A stretch of 64,000 nucleotides of DNA, taken from positions 2,108,001 to 2,172,000 of the forward strand of contig JACZZP010000012.1 of assembly GCA_015183035.1 (NCBI GenBank), given 5' to 3'. The DNA is from Meloidogyne chitwoodi (Eukaryota > Nematoda > Chromadorea > Rhabditida > Meloidogynidae). The position numbers were made by a program, and so were the translations under genes. The notes under the pieces are model-generated. The model did no database searches, had not been told where the DNA came from, and worked only from the letters and a program-made list of their open reading frames with translations. The stretch's first letter is position 1; each line of letters opens with the position of its first letter. Shown here piece after piece: positions 21,987 to 34,600 of the stretch.

Positions 21987-24900
21987 ATGTTAACTAATTC
22001 TAAAAATAATAAAAATTTAAATAAAACAATGGAAGAAGTAGATGGATTTTGCTATGGTGGTGAAGTTATTGGACACGGAGCCTTTGCCGTTGTTTACAAA
22101 GGCAGACATAAAGAGGTTTTTTTTATTAATTTTTTATGTTGGTTTAGTTGGCGATCTTCTTTTAGTCAATTATATTACTTTCTAGAAGTTCGTTAAGTAC
22201 AAATTTTATATCTATTCATTGTTGCGTATGTAGTGTAGTCGGTAGTGTTGCCGATTGCTACTTACGAGGGTTCTGGTTCGAGTCCCGTTGTTGGACTTTG
22301 ATTTTTCCACACTCTATTTTGTTACTTAAACATTCTTTTTATGTTTTAATTATATTAGATTTTATTTTTAGACAAACAAAGCTGTGGCAATAAAGGCAAT
22401 TGCAAAGAAGAATTTGTCCAAAGCGAAGAATCTGCTCACAAAAGAAATAAAAATACTTCAAGAATTGAAAAGTCTTCAACATGAGAATCTTGTTTCTTTA
22501 TTGCGTTGTGTTGAGACACCTACACATGTTTATTTGGTAATGGAGTATTGCAATAATGGAGATTTAGCTGAATATTTGTTTGGAAAGCAAACAATCAATG
22601 AATTAACCATTCAACATTTCTTCGCTCAAATAGGTTTTTTTTATTTAATAAGTTATGTTTTTAAACCTTAACATGGAATTTCTGTGTAGATAAATTATGT
22701 TTTAAATTCTAATCCCACTTCGCTTGACCTTGGGTATCCTTAATTGAAAATTAAATTTCTTTAAAAATGTTTCAATTTTCAGCAAAAGCATTGGAAGCGC
22801 TCAATAAAAAAGCGATTGTACACAGAGATTTGAAGCCTCAAAATATTTTGTTATGCAACCCTCGACATCCTAATCAAGCACAACCTACTCAAATAATAGT
22901 AAAATTGGCAGATTTTGGGTTTGCTCGTTCTCTTCCAGAAGGTATAATGGCTGGAACTTTATGCGGATCTCCAATGTATATGGCCCCTGAAGTTATTATG
23001 TCACATCAATATGGGGCTAAAGCTGATTTGTGGTCTGTTGGAACGATTATTTATCAATGCTTAACTGGAAAGGCTCCTTTTTTGGTTTGAGATTTTGAGA
23101 ACATTTTTAAATCTTTAAAAATTTATTTTAGGCTCAAACACCACAAGCATTAAAAAATTATTACATGCGTCATACTGATTTAAAACCAAATATTCCTGAA
23201 TTTTGTTCTCCTCTTTTGGCTAATCTACTTTTGGGACTTTTAAAGAGAAATCCTTGCGATCGAATGGAATTTGGTTTTTTTAAAACATTCTTTCTAAAAT
23301 TTATTATTTATTTTATTTATTTAGATGCATTTTTTACACATCCATTTTTTGTTAAAGAAATTGATTGTGGAGGTTCTCCCTCTAGACATATTTCTAGACA
23401 ATTATCTTCAGAAATAATTTGTTCTCCAGTTCATCATTCATCAAAAACACCTGGGAGACAACAACAACAAGGTTATTTAATTGGAACAAATCATCAACGA
23501 ATAATTCCTTCAAATGATGTTAATAGACATTTGGTATATTTGTTTTTGTTTAAATAATTAATCTGGGTAAATCTTTTATTTTTTCATTAATGGGATGATT
23601 TTTAGACGTTTCATTAGTCTAAATAATAATTTAAATTTTGAATTATATTTATTTTTTTAAATTTAGCCTCAAAAAACTAGTACTACAACAACTACTTTCC
23701 AGTCAAACACTTCATTACGTAAACAAGTGCCTCCAAATAATAATAATCAAGAAAAATATGGACAAATGAAACAAGGTTTTTATTATTAATTTTTGTATAA
23801 AAAATTAAATATATTTTTAAAAGTATTAAATGAATCTTGTGAATTTACTTTTCTTCCTCCCTTGCAAGAGACAAATAACCGTCATAATCAATCACAACAA
23901 CAAAATTTACAACATTCTGGTGGTTCTTCTACTTGTTCTTCAGATAATCCTGTTAAACAAGTTCAAGTATTTTTTTAATTTTTAGACTTTATTTTAATTA
24001 TTTTAAAGGTAAGTAGTACAAATAATCGTCCAAAAGTTTCTTCAAATGTTCGTGCTGTTCCTGTGCCTAATCAAAGAAATGCTTTTGCAAAAATTGAAGA
24101 ACGCAAAAATGGAAAAAACAATTTATTAAATCAAAGAATTGATGTGATTGAACAACAACAAAATAATTCTAAAAATGAAAATAATAATAATGTATTTTCA
24201 AATAGAGGAGAGGTTGACTTGAAAGAACAAATTAGAAGAATTCCTTCTGTTGAGAAAATTGAAATTCCTCAAAGTTTTTAATTTTAAACTACAATTTTTA
24301 ATTAAAATAATTTTAAAAAATTTAAGCTCGTTTTATTATTTCAAATCAACAAAAACAACCAATTTCAAATCCTTCAACAATAAAAACTTTGGACAATTTA
24401 AAATTTAGAAGAAATAATAATACAACAAATGAAATTTTACAACAACAACAAGAAGAAGAAAAAGAAAAACATGACGAAAACATTTTAAATAAAACAATAA
24501 AAAACACAAAAACATTAACAACAAATAATACTTTTCCAAAATTAGAAACAAAAACAAATAATAATTTACAACAACAAAACAATAACAACAACAATTACAA
24601 TTGTAATATACCAACAACAAATAATTCATCATCAATTAATAAAATAAAATCTTCTTTAAAAGTTGTTGAAAGAATGTCTGATGAAAGGTCTTTTTAATTA
24701 ATTTAATTATAATTTAATTTATTTATTATAGTGAAGATGATGAAGAAGACAATAATGAAGATGATGATGAATATATTCAAGATCAAGTTCAATTACCTTT
24801 TACGACAACAGAGGAATTTATGGGTTTAATTAATTAATTAATTAATTTATTTATTTTTACTTTTTAATTATTAGATGAATCTACAATGATTGAAGATGAA

Positions 24901-26515
24901 GATGATGATTGTAATAATAATAATAGTGAAAATAAATTAATAAAACCATCAGAAGGACAACAACAATTAAATAATAAAAAATTAAATAATAATATTTTAA
25001 TAAAAAATGAAGAAGAAGAAGAAGATGATGATGATTTGGAACCACCACCACCACCAGAATTGGAACAAGAAACAATTTTAGATGGTTGTCATAATCAAAC
25101 ATTGGCAAAGTTACGTTTTGTACTTGAATTAATAGAAGCAATTTGTTCTGTTGCTGAAAATAAAGCTAATCCTTTAGCTATAGCTATGGAAAGTAGTAAA
25201 CATAATAAAACGGTTTGAAGATTTTTAATAAATAATATTATTTTTTGGAAGAGTTGAGGATTTTTTAAATTTTTTTTAAAATAATAATTTTGTAGAGACA
25301 ACAACAACAACCTTCTTCTGATGCATACAGACGTGCTGAACAATTAGTTTTGTATATCAGAGCATTACATATTCTCTCATCTGCTTTGGTTTTGGCACAA
25401 AAACAAAGTTTGTTTGTTTTAATTTTTTAAATTATTTTATACAATCTCTCTTGTCCAAATATTCTGGATAATTTAAATTTTAAAATTTTGTTTTTTTCAG
25501 TAAATGCAGAGAAATTGCATCCTTCACCTGCTGTACAAAATATTTTAAATCAATTAAATGAAAAATATCATCATGTATTTTTTTAATTAATTTAATTATA
25601 ATTTTTAATTACTTTTTTAAAAGTGTTTAACAAAGTCTCAAATGCTTGCCTCACATGGTATTCCAGGACAGGATCCACAAATGATGGTTGTATCTGCAGA
25701 ACGTAAGGAAGAGAATTATTTTTAATTTTTTCTCATTTAAGAGGTTTAATTCTTCCAAGGTTTTTTTTTAATTTGTTGAGATAAATAAATCTTTTTTTGG
25801 GAAGCGATTGATCCAAATTAATTTATATATTTTTTAAAAGGTTTAATGTATCAACATGCAATTGAATTGTGTCAATCTGCTGCTTTAGATGAACTTTTTG
25901 GTAAACCACAACTGTGTCCAAAGCGTTATCAAATGGCTTATATGATGTTACATACTTTATTATACACGGTTTATTTTACTTTTTATTTTTAAATTGATTA
26001 GAATATTTGATATTGGAAAAGAAAATTTAAAAAAATACTAGCCCGGGTTCTTCTAATAGTTTTTTAAGTTATTTTATTACTTTTTTCATCATTTATTCAG
26101 TTAATACAGTAAGAAAAAACACTTTCTTAGTTGGCGTTGAAACATATTTTTAATAAATAATAATTTGATAATTGCCGTTTCAACGCAACTTAGAAGATGC
26201 CTTTTCTTACTGTATTAACTGTTATTTTTCTAAAATTTTTTCTTGTTTTTTATTTTTTTAAACTTTTTCAATCTAAAAAATATATATTAGGCTAAAAAGC
26301 ATATGATAATGAAAGTTTTAAAGTTTTTTCTTATTTTCCATGTTTTTTTACTTCAAATTTTTCTTTTTAATTTTTTTAATGTTTAGGTCCAAGATGAACA
26401 AGATAAATCAATTCTCCAAAAATATAAAAATGCAGTGGAAAAACGTCTATGTATTTTGGAAAAGCAAGGGCTTGTAACTTCTGTAATTAGCGACAAAACA
26501 ATTTTGAGAAATTAA
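21987..26515 (+). CDS. unc-51: UNC-51/ULK autophagy-initiating serine/threonine kinase
   Basis: Kinase of the Atg1/ULK complex, which starts autophagosome formation and, in nematodes, supports axon growth. The first exons are 21987-22115, 22372-22633, 22783-23084, 23132-23273 and 23325-23533. They contain the glycine loop [15 protein letters not shown] lysine, HRDLKPQN catalytic loop, DFG (LADFGFAR), APE (YMAPEV) and the ULK-typical '[13 protein letters not shown]' and '[16 protein letters not shown]' end of the kinase domain. A long Gln/Asn/Ser/Thr-rich linker follows (about 23400-25080), partly coded by CAA/AAT triplet runs. The C-terminal ATG13-binding (EAT/MIT-like) region is clear: [20 protein letters not shown], then [36 protein letters not shown] and a coiled end [16 protein letters not shown]. 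The intron after exon 1 holds a tRNA-like relic, and the last large intron holds a MITE-like element. Confidence 0.95.
22224..22295 (+). pseudogene. tRNA-like relic in unc-51 intron 1
   Basis: Plus strand, A-box-like TAGTGTAGTCGG at 22231-22242 and a perfect B-box GGTTCGAGTCC at 22275-22285, at tRNA spacing. The acceptor stem and two T-stem pairs do not form, so it is either a decayed tRNA or the head of a tRNA-derived SINE. Confidence 0.4.
26098..26221. mobile_element. MITE-like palindromic element with 5-bp TSD in an unc-51 intron
   Basis: 124 bp bounded by 20-bp perfect terminal inverted repeats CAGTTAATACAGTAAGAAAA. The arms continue to match further in (GTTGgCGTTGAAAC against GTTTCAACGCAAC), so nearly the whole element folds back. 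TTATT flanks both ends (26093-26097 and 26222-26226), a likely target-site duplication. It is too short to code for a transposase and would depend on another element. Confidence 0.8.
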
Positions 26516-27403
26516 ATAAAAGTATTTTTTAATTAAATAAATAAAGAATTTTGCCCTCAAAAACGGGTCCTTTACTCTAAATTTTTTAAATTAATTTTTG
26601 ATCCCATATATATAATTTTGGTCATTTTTAAAAGGATTTTTTGTAAATACTTTTCGTTTAGGTAAGAATTTGAAACAAAAAAATTAAAAAAATAATAGTA
26701 CACAATACTCTTTATATTTACAATCCAATTTTCGGCTTTACTGTGTTCTTTTCATGGTGCTAATTTTTAAAATAAAAATTTTGGCATGTTTTTTAAAGTA
26801 TTTTTGTCTAATTTTTGTTAATTGATTTTAGACGTGCCAAAATTTTTTAATGTATTTTTTATTTTCAGTATTTTAACACAAAATTTGTGCCATTTGATGT
26901 TTTTGTTCAAATATTTAGTAAAAATAAATTGTTTATGTTTTGTGTTTAATTTTAAAGTTGGTTTTATCGATTTTCGAAATTTAGATTTCATAAATTATCA
27001 ACTAATACAGTAGGAATGAAGTTTTCTAACATGGCGCTGAAACGGCTTTTTTAGATTGGAAAAAATAAGAGTTAAAAGTCGTTTTTATGAAATAGTGTAA
27101 ACAGAGATAAAAAGTAAATAAGTTGTAAAAAATAAAGCAATTATACATTGGAAATTAGAAATAGTGTTGGTAGAGATAAAAAGAAAAAATTTCGCCATTA
27201 AAAAATTTTTAAAAATGTTAGAGAATTATCGATTTTTATGTTAGAGTGAGGTAAGGTGAGCCAACACAATTACAGAAAGGAAAATTAGAGACGCATAAAA
27301 ACAAGCACAAATTATACATTGGAAATTTGAGAAATAGTGTTAGCAGAGATAAAAAGATACTCTAACTTTTCAAAAAAGGTACTCAAAGTTTCAAAATCGA
27401 TAC
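26516..27403. other. Spacer after unc-51, with decayed MITE ends and a direct repeat
   Basis: No gene seen. At 27000-27050 a sequence like the 26098 element's left end (ACTAATACAGTAgGAA...GCGCTGAAACGGC) marks a decayed copy. Two direct copies of a stretch with ATACATTGGAAATT...AGAAATAGTGTT(A/G)G(C/T)AGAGATAAAAAG lie near 27143-27184 and 27314-27357. Confidence 0.5.
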
Positions 27404-27575
27404 AAATCAATATATCGATTTTCTCAAAAATACAAATTTTCTCTAATTCGAGATTATTCGAGACAATCAATAAAATCAATATATCGATTTTTCCAAAAAT
27501 ATAAATTTTTCAAAAATTATTCTTATTCGAGATTATTCGAGACAATCAATAAAATCAATATATCGATTTTTTAGA
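27404..27575. repeat. Tandem repeat with TCAATATATCGATTTT unit
   Basis: About two and a half copies of a roughly 80-bp unit that contains ATTCGAGATTATTCGAGACA followed by ATCAATAAAATCAATATATCGATTTTT; the core recurs near 27404, 27470 and 27555. ATCGAT occurs repeatedly further on to about 27640. Confidence 0.7.
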
Positions 27576-27654
27576 TTTACAAGTTTTTCTAAAAAAATTT
27601 CTAAGTCCAGAAAATCGATAAAATCAATGAAATCGATATAAAAATGAATTAAAA

Positions 27655-27765
27655 TACAGTAATAAACACGAACATTTCATTTTCTCTATTGACGATGAAA
27701 CGGCTTTTAAAAATTAATATTTTTCATTTACAGCCGTTCCAGAACCAATGCCTTTTCTTACTGTA
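27655..27765. mobile_element. Diverged copy of the TACAGTAA-ended MITE-like family
   Basis: Ends TACAGTAA and TTACTGTA are inverted; inside, GAAACGGCT and AGCCGTT are inverted about 20 bp apart, and CCTTTTCTTACTGTA matches the right end of the 26098-26221 element. Length about 111 bp. No clear target duplication seen. Confidence 0.6.
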
Positions 27766-27975
27766 ATTGTTTTATTTAAGCAATATTTGACTTTCAGTCA
27801 ACAGTTAAATATAAAAACACTCAATTTAATTTGTAAAAACGAAGTAAAAATGAGCAAAATCTATATAACAGTTTGAGATGGTACAGTCGAACCCTTCATA
27901 AATTCTTTTTTATTAAAAAACTTGATAAAACCTTGGTTCGACTGTATTATATTCGAATATATATTATGTCGCTCT

Positions 27976-29896
27976 CTATTTTGGTTTGACTTCCGTTTTC
28001 GTCCCCAAATCAAGTTTAGATATTTGTGCCAATGCTTGCTTCTTCTGTAATTCCATTGCTTCTTTATTACTTAAAAGTCTGATGTTGTGCTTTGATTTGT
28101 AATCGTTCAAATCTTCTCCAACTTTTATCATCTGTTGTTCAAGTTCGTCCATATGTTCCTTAAACTGAAAAAGAATAAAAAAATAAACAATGGAAGAATT
28201 GAAACTTTTAAGTAACCCTTCATAATCAGAAACTCAAATCACTGAAACACAAGCACCACATCAACAACAAAAAATAATGGAATATGTAAAAATCAAAAAA
28301 ATAATCTCAAAAAACATTAAAAATGACATTAGCAGAATCAAATTAACAGAATAACAAACAAATTCATAACTCAAACTACAATAAGAAAAAGGCATTCCTT
28401 GCTAATTGGGGTCCCGAAATTTTTTTATTTATTTTCCCTTGAAACTTTGTATCTGGGGGTTATCGAGGGCGCTGATCACGAATATGATATCAGATTTTGT
28501 CTAACACTTGATTTTATCTATGATTTTTCATCAAGTACTTGATTTTTAGCGTCTTTTTATTTTTCTTGATTAGTCATAACTTTGCATAAAATCGACCAAT
28601 CGTGATGATTTTGGTGTCACTCAACTCAGGTCGATAAACGCTTTCGAAATAGATATCATATGCATATTTGAATTTTCAACTCCAAAAATCAGATTGCTCC
28701 AACTATCGTTTTTTCGATTTTCAAGGAATTGTATCTTGGTTCATCGGCATTTCTGCATCATTGGAGTGGTACCAATAGACTAAGATCTTCGAGAGGAGTT
28801 GAATGATATATAATTTGACCGACATCCATTATGTAGTGACCAAAAATCAAATACTTGATGAAAAATCATAGATAAAATCAGGTGTTAGACAAAATCTGAT
28901 ATCAGATTCGTGATCAGCGCATGTTATTACCCCTTATTACCAATTTTTATGAAAAAATAAAAAATAAAATTTCGGGACCCCAATTCGCAAGGAATGCCGA
29001 GAAAAAAATACTTAAAACATAGAATTAAAAGGAATCGAACCTTATATCATAATCCAAAAATTGCATTATATTCTCAATGTTGAACGATTTATATTTATCT
29101 TTATTAAGCTAATTATGTAAATCGAAAATCACATTCATACTGAACTTTTTTAGTATTTATACTAATTGAATTCTTAAAAAATGACGGAAAATATCAAGTT
29201 GTTAACGATCTATCAAAACGAAAATTCAAAAAGAAAAAGGTAATGTTTCTAGAGCAGTCTACCGACTGTTGATTAAAATTTAGAAAAATATCAAACCAAA
29301 AAATAACTCGTTCTTTATATTTGTAAAAAGTTTAGAAAGATGTGCTATAAATTTACTTTACTTCATTTTTGTTAGATTTCTTCCTATATAACATACTTTT
29401 TACCAAACTTTATATAAACATTTGTAAGAAAAAAGACTAACAATAGAAGGGATCGAACCTTCGATAAACACGAACAAGCTCAATAAAGACAAACTAATCA
29501 GAAAAACTATAAAACCAGAAAAAATTCAAATCGGAGAACATTCAGAAAAGAATCAATCTTAAAAATAAAAAACCTTTTTCATTGTCTCAGCTAAAATTAT
29601 GACCAATTCAGAAGATTTAAATTCAATCAATGTGTCCCCAACTTGACGAAAGCATTTCCGATCAGGTTCCAATGTTTGAATTGTTTTAAGTACTGTTCTA
29701 AAGTTTGTTTAATTAATAAAAAATAAATAAAAATTTAAAAATAATACGCGTGTTCCCGATGTTCAACTCTTATTTTTGCCAATTCATTCATAACATTTTG
29801 TTGTTGATCCCTCAATTTTTGATATCCGTCAATTATTTTTTGTTGCTCTTTTTCGGTTATCGGAGTCGAGGATGACGCTTGCGTATTTGTTGTCAT
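27976..29896 (-). CDS. pfd-2: Prefoldin subunit 2
   Basis: Beta-type subunit of the prefoldin co-chaperone, which hands unfolded actin and tubulin to CCT. Three exons: 29748-29896, 29574-29697, 27976-28164; 153 residues. A short Ser/Thr leader is followed by the first helix (EKEQQKIIDGYQKLRDQQQ), the family's conserved strand region (LEPDRKCFRQVGDTLIE) and a second helix (FKEHMDELEQQMIKVGEDL). Length and helix-hairpin-helix layout fit prefoldin 2. The second intron, about 1.4 kb, is very long for this genome and holds the 608-bp foldback element. Confidence 0.92.
28391..28998. mobile_element. 608-bp foldback element in the pfd-2 intron
   Basis: Ends are inverted: GGCATTCCTTGCnAATTGGGG at 28391 matches its complement ending at 28998, and the match continues through TCCCGAAATTTT. 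A second inverted block of about 85 bp follows after a short gap (GCGCTGATCACGAAT... on the left, ...ATTCGTGATCAGCGC on the right). Arms of about 155 bp flank a unique centre near 28560-28845. No open frame of note, so it is non-autonomous. I could not fix a target duplication. Confidence 0.8.
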
Positions 29897-30308
29897 TTTA
29901 AAAATTATATATTAAGTCTAGAATTATTGATTAATGCAAAGAAAATGATGATGTAAACAATTTTTGCAAAAGAATTGTAAAGAATTTGATCTAATGTCTA
30001 GAACATTTTGTCTCTCTTATAAGAATAACATAAATACACACTCTCTTATTTTATTCATCTCTAGCTAATTCAAAATGTTAGAGAAAATTACAGTAACTTT
30101 ATCAAAGTACTAAAAACAAAATACCAAAAAATGCTATAAATAACATATCAGCTAGGGAAAAGTGCAAAATGTCACTAATAATAAATTAGACAAAACGTCA
30201 CGAAGGTAAAATATGACAAAATACCAATAAAAATTAAATAAATGATAATTTTATTAATGTTTATATTAAAAAATAAATAATTTAATTAAAAAAATATTCT
30301 TTCCATCT
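29897..30308. other. Spacer upstream of pfd-2
   Basis: AT-rich, about 410 bp, holds the pfd-2 promoter and the 3' end of the Ly6-like gene. Nothing else seen. Confidence 0.4.
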
Positions 30309-31205
30309 TTATTTAATTAAAGAGGCCAAAAGGAGAGGAAGAATAACTTTAAAAAAATTAAAAAATATTTTTTTTAAATAAAATAATTTTCTCTTACCTT
30401 TAAATAAATAAAAAAGAGAAATTTGTTTAAAATTCCAAAAACTTGAATTACACAAATCTTCATTATCACATTCAGAACATTTACAAGATTGTTTATAAAA
30501 ACTTTCACTCATACCCCAAACATCTCTAATTCCAGCACAAGTACCACAAGATTTCCAAATAACTTTGAAAAAATTAATAAATTAATTTTTTGACAATAAA
30601 AGCCATTAGAGTCAGGTAAAATTCAATATTTTGAGATATTTTGAGTCTTTTAGGGTAATTTGAGACTTATCATTTTTATTTTAGACTCTAATGTATTATA
30701 TTTAAATATAATTTTTACATGAGCCATATTTAGAAATACCAGTATGACATACAATACTCAAACATTTACGTTTTTCATACTCAACGGTATCAGCACACGA
30801 AAAAGAATTAATAACAGGAGTTGAAGAATTGTTTTCCAAAGGTTTAACACCAACAAAACATTGTAAAGTTTTTGTATTTTGTTTATTTGTTAAAGTTGAT
30901 GTTTTAATAGATGTTTTGGTTGTATAAACATTAATTGATGTTTTTGTTGTTGTTTCATTTGAAAACAAAGTTTTAGTAATATTATTATTAGTATTATCAG
31001 CAGTTGATTTTGTTGTAAAATCATTAGATGTTGTTGATAAATCTAGTTTTGAAGTATTATTTTTAATAAATCATCAATTATACATTTTTCAGATATTTTT
31101 AAAAAATTAAATTTTATTTTTTTAATATTTTTTACCTAAACTTGTTATTGAAGAAAATAGTGATATAATAATTATTATTAAAATATTTAAAAGAATAAAT
31201 AACAT
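30309..31205 (-). CDS. Secreted Ly6/uPAR-like Cys-rich protein, probable GPI anchor
   Basis: Exons 31136-31205, 30719-31042, 30398-30562, 30309-30346; 198 residues. It starts with a strong signal peptide (MLFILLNILIIIIISLFS). A Thr/Ser/Asn-rich, probably O-glycosylated stretch of about 70 residues follows, then a Cys-rich domain with QCFVG, SCADTVEYEKRKCLSIVC, KSCGTCAG and a closing SCKCSECDNEDLCN that resembles the CC-xxxxx-LCN end of Ly6/three-finger proteins. The C-terminus is hydrophobic (ISLFYLF then VILPLLLASL), as for GPI attachment. The cysteine count is not the textbook one, so the fold is inferred. Partner unknown. Confidence 0.7.
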
Positions 31206-31630
31206 GTTTTATTATTTTTTTAAATAAAATATTAATTAAAAAGCTCTTCGTTTAATTATTTAAATTTTTTTTAATAAAAATATGAAATTTAAAAAGAAAA
31301 TTTTTGCTTTTTAAAGCTAATATATTCATGATAAATAAACCCAGATTTTATTTAATGATTAAAATGCTAAAGCTAAAAAAATGTAAAAAATAAAAAAAAT
31401 TCTTTTTAATGAATCATTTATTTTATATATAATTAAAAAAAATAAAATCACTTTGTATATTTATAATAAATAATACATAAATTAAATAAAAATCAAAAAA
31501 TTTAAATTTAAACAATAAAACTTAATAAAAGCAATTAATCAAATACTCTTAGAAAGCATAAGATTAATTCCAATAATTTTTTTAATTATTTAGAGCCAAA
31601 GGAAGTGTGTAAGGATTTATTTAAGTGAGA
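31206..31630. other. Spacer between the Ly6-like gene and the PCGF gene
   Basis: 425 bp, AT-rich, no feature seen. Promoter of the Ly6-like gene and 3' end of the PCGF gene. Confidence 0.4.
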
Positions 31631-34600
31631 TTAACATAATGATAAAGAGGTCGTCGATGTTTTATTTTTATTAGTCAATTGATTTGAATTTTCTCCAATT
31701 ATTGTTGAAGGAATTAATTGAGCTTGCTTAAATTAATTATATATATTTTTTTAATTTTTTAAAACAATTCCCACTTTTAAATTAAAAAATACGGGTACAC
31801 CCCGTTCTGCCCGCAGGGCTTTAACTTCATCTATAAATAAAGAATCTTGCGCAACTGGTATCATTCGATTTGTCTTGACGAGTTGCTTAGAATGGTACCA
31901 ATTGACGCAAGATTCTGTATTTATAGATGAAGTTATAGCCCCCTTGAGGCAGACTGGCCTGCTCCCAAAAAATACCTGAGAAGTTGTATTATTACTAGAC
32001 AATTTTGCCTTTTTTGCTTTTATTGGTGTATTAGCACTATTATTTTGCAAAACTTTTTTATTATTATTTTCCGATGTTTTAAAATGTTCTGTTGATGAAG
32101 AAGATAATGGGAAAGAAACTGGTAAAAACTGATCTGAAGAAAAAGGAATTCCACTACTAAACATTCCCATGGCAAGCATTTGATTTGCCATTGCTCGCAT
32201 CTATATTAAAATAATTATTTATTTTAATTTTAATATTTGCCAAATATTTTTTATTAAATGTACAAAATTAAATTTTGTTTAAACCTGTTGAGAATTTAAT
32301 TGTTGTTGTGGTTGTTGTCCAAATATATTTGTAGGCAAAAATGGAGGAAATTGTGGAGAAGTTTGTTGCTGATGTTGTTGTCTATTTTGTTGTTGATGAT
32401 ATTGATGAAATAAATTCTGCATTAAATTAACATAATCAGAAGCAGCAACAGATTGATGTTGTTGTTGAGGAATAGTAAAAATAGATGGATTAATGGAAGA
32501 AACTTTAAAAAATAAAATTTATAAGTTTATTTTAATTAATTTAAAAAGAAAACAATGAAGAAATAAAAATTTACCATTTGTCAATGTTGGAGACGATGTT
32601 CGTTTACAAGAAGAACCATTATGGAGACCATTATCAAAAGAATTATGTGCAACCTAATAAAATAAATTATTAAAATTGAAAAAATAAACAATTCAATAAA
32701 AACAAATGTTATACAAACAGTTAAAAGTTTCAATAAACAAACAATTAAAAGATTAAAGAAAATCAAAAACATCTACAAGTTTTGGAAAGTTTAAAACATT
32801 AAATAAACATTTCAGAAAAAAATCCAAAAACATCTAAAAAAAATCCGGAAAGAATAAAACATTAAAAACATTACAAAAACATTTAAAACACTGAAAATAT
32901 TTCAGAGTTTTAAAATAAATGTAAATGTTCAAAACATCTAAAGATATTTCAGGAAAATATAAAAACTTACGGAAGCCTTTGATTTTTGTTGTGATTTCGA
33001 TCTTTCCTGTTGTATATGTTTTGGTTTTGATGTTTCTTTTTGCATATTTTGTGAATTTGATTTTTCTAGTTGAAGATGTTGTGATTCATATGACTCTTGT
33101 TGCATAATTTTTACTTTAGATTTTTCTTGTTTATTTTGCGTCTTCTTTTGAATATTATTATTATCAGTTGATGATGTATTTTTTTGTCGTTTTCTAATAT
33201 TATTTGGCGGCTTATCTTTACTAATATTATTATTGATGTTTGTTGGTTGTTGTATTGGTTGTAAAGAAGGTACAGGACGAAGAGGAGAAACACCAACAGT
33301 CGAAAGTCGTGGAATTGCCACCGTTGAAGCAGTTGGAGAAGTACATGTTGAAGAAGAACGAACATCTTTTGAATTTAAAATAGTTGTTGTTATTGAATTT
33401 TGTAGAGAATTTGGAGAAGATAAGAGTGGAGTATGGTTTGAGGATGGTCGTATGGAATTATCACAAATTGAAGCAGAAGGTGAAAGCAGAGATGAAGCAA
33501 GGGCTAAGATAAAATTAAATATTCAAAAAACATTAAAATTATTTTAAAAATTCACCTAATTTTTAATAAAAAAAATATTTATTTAATAGAAAAATAATTT
33601 AAATGCCGAATTAAATCAGAAAAAAATAATTGGAAAATATTGAAAAGTAAAGAAAAAAATGAAAGATTAAATTGAAAGTAAAATATTTCAAAAAAAGAAC
33701 CAAAATCTTTGCACATTCTCTCATTAAAAAAATATCTTTTAAAAGATTTTATTGATCTAATATTATTATTGATCTTTCTAAAATTATTGCTCTTCCATTT
33801 TTAAATTTTTTACTTCCAAAATTATTTCACTCAATAATTTTCTCACCGATTTTAGTAATGCCAATTTCTCCAATTTCATTAGGTTTTTCAATAGAATTTT
33901 CTACTTTTTCCATAATTTGTTGTTTATTTGATATTTCATTTAAATTTTGACATTGTGTAATTATAATAGGCGGTGATGGTGATTGTAGCTGTTGAATAAT
34001 AGGCAAAACTTGCTCCATAGGACCGCTCTCAAGATCCAATTGTGGCATATCTTCTAACGCTGATGGACGATCTTCATCTTCTTTTGGAGGTAACTGGGCT
34101 AAAGTAAAATGAAGTTGAAGGGGCGCTTTTCTTGACCAACTAAATAATTGAACCAAATCCTGAAAAAAAAAAAAAATTTTTGAAAATTTAAAAATCAAAT
34201 AAAATTTAAAAATCACCTCTAAACTAAAATCATCTTCAAGCAAAAATCGAAATTCTGGATCAATGAAATAAACACCATAAAATTCAGTCATTGTCAGTTT
34301 TGACTCAAGTAGTCTTTTTAAATGTTCAATTTTAACTTTAGCAGAACAACGAAAATATCGACTAAAATTATGTTTTTGTTGCTGATGTTCTATTTCTATA
34401 ATTTTGTTGTCTTTTCTCTCACAGATGTTTGAAGGAATAATAAAAGAAGAGGAAGAACTGCTGCTAGGTATTTGTTCACTGACACAAACATTTTCTCCAA
34501 CTTATTTTACAATAAAAACAATGTTTTACAATTTTATCATTACCTTGTTTTACAATTTGTTCTCCAACTTGTTTCCCAATATTTTCAGCGGAATTTTCAA

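Noticed and set aside
24346..25343. Long Leu/Cys/Phe-rich open frames on the minus strand
   Set aside because: They are the complement of CAA/AAT/GAT triplet runs in the Gln/Asn-rich linker of unc-51.
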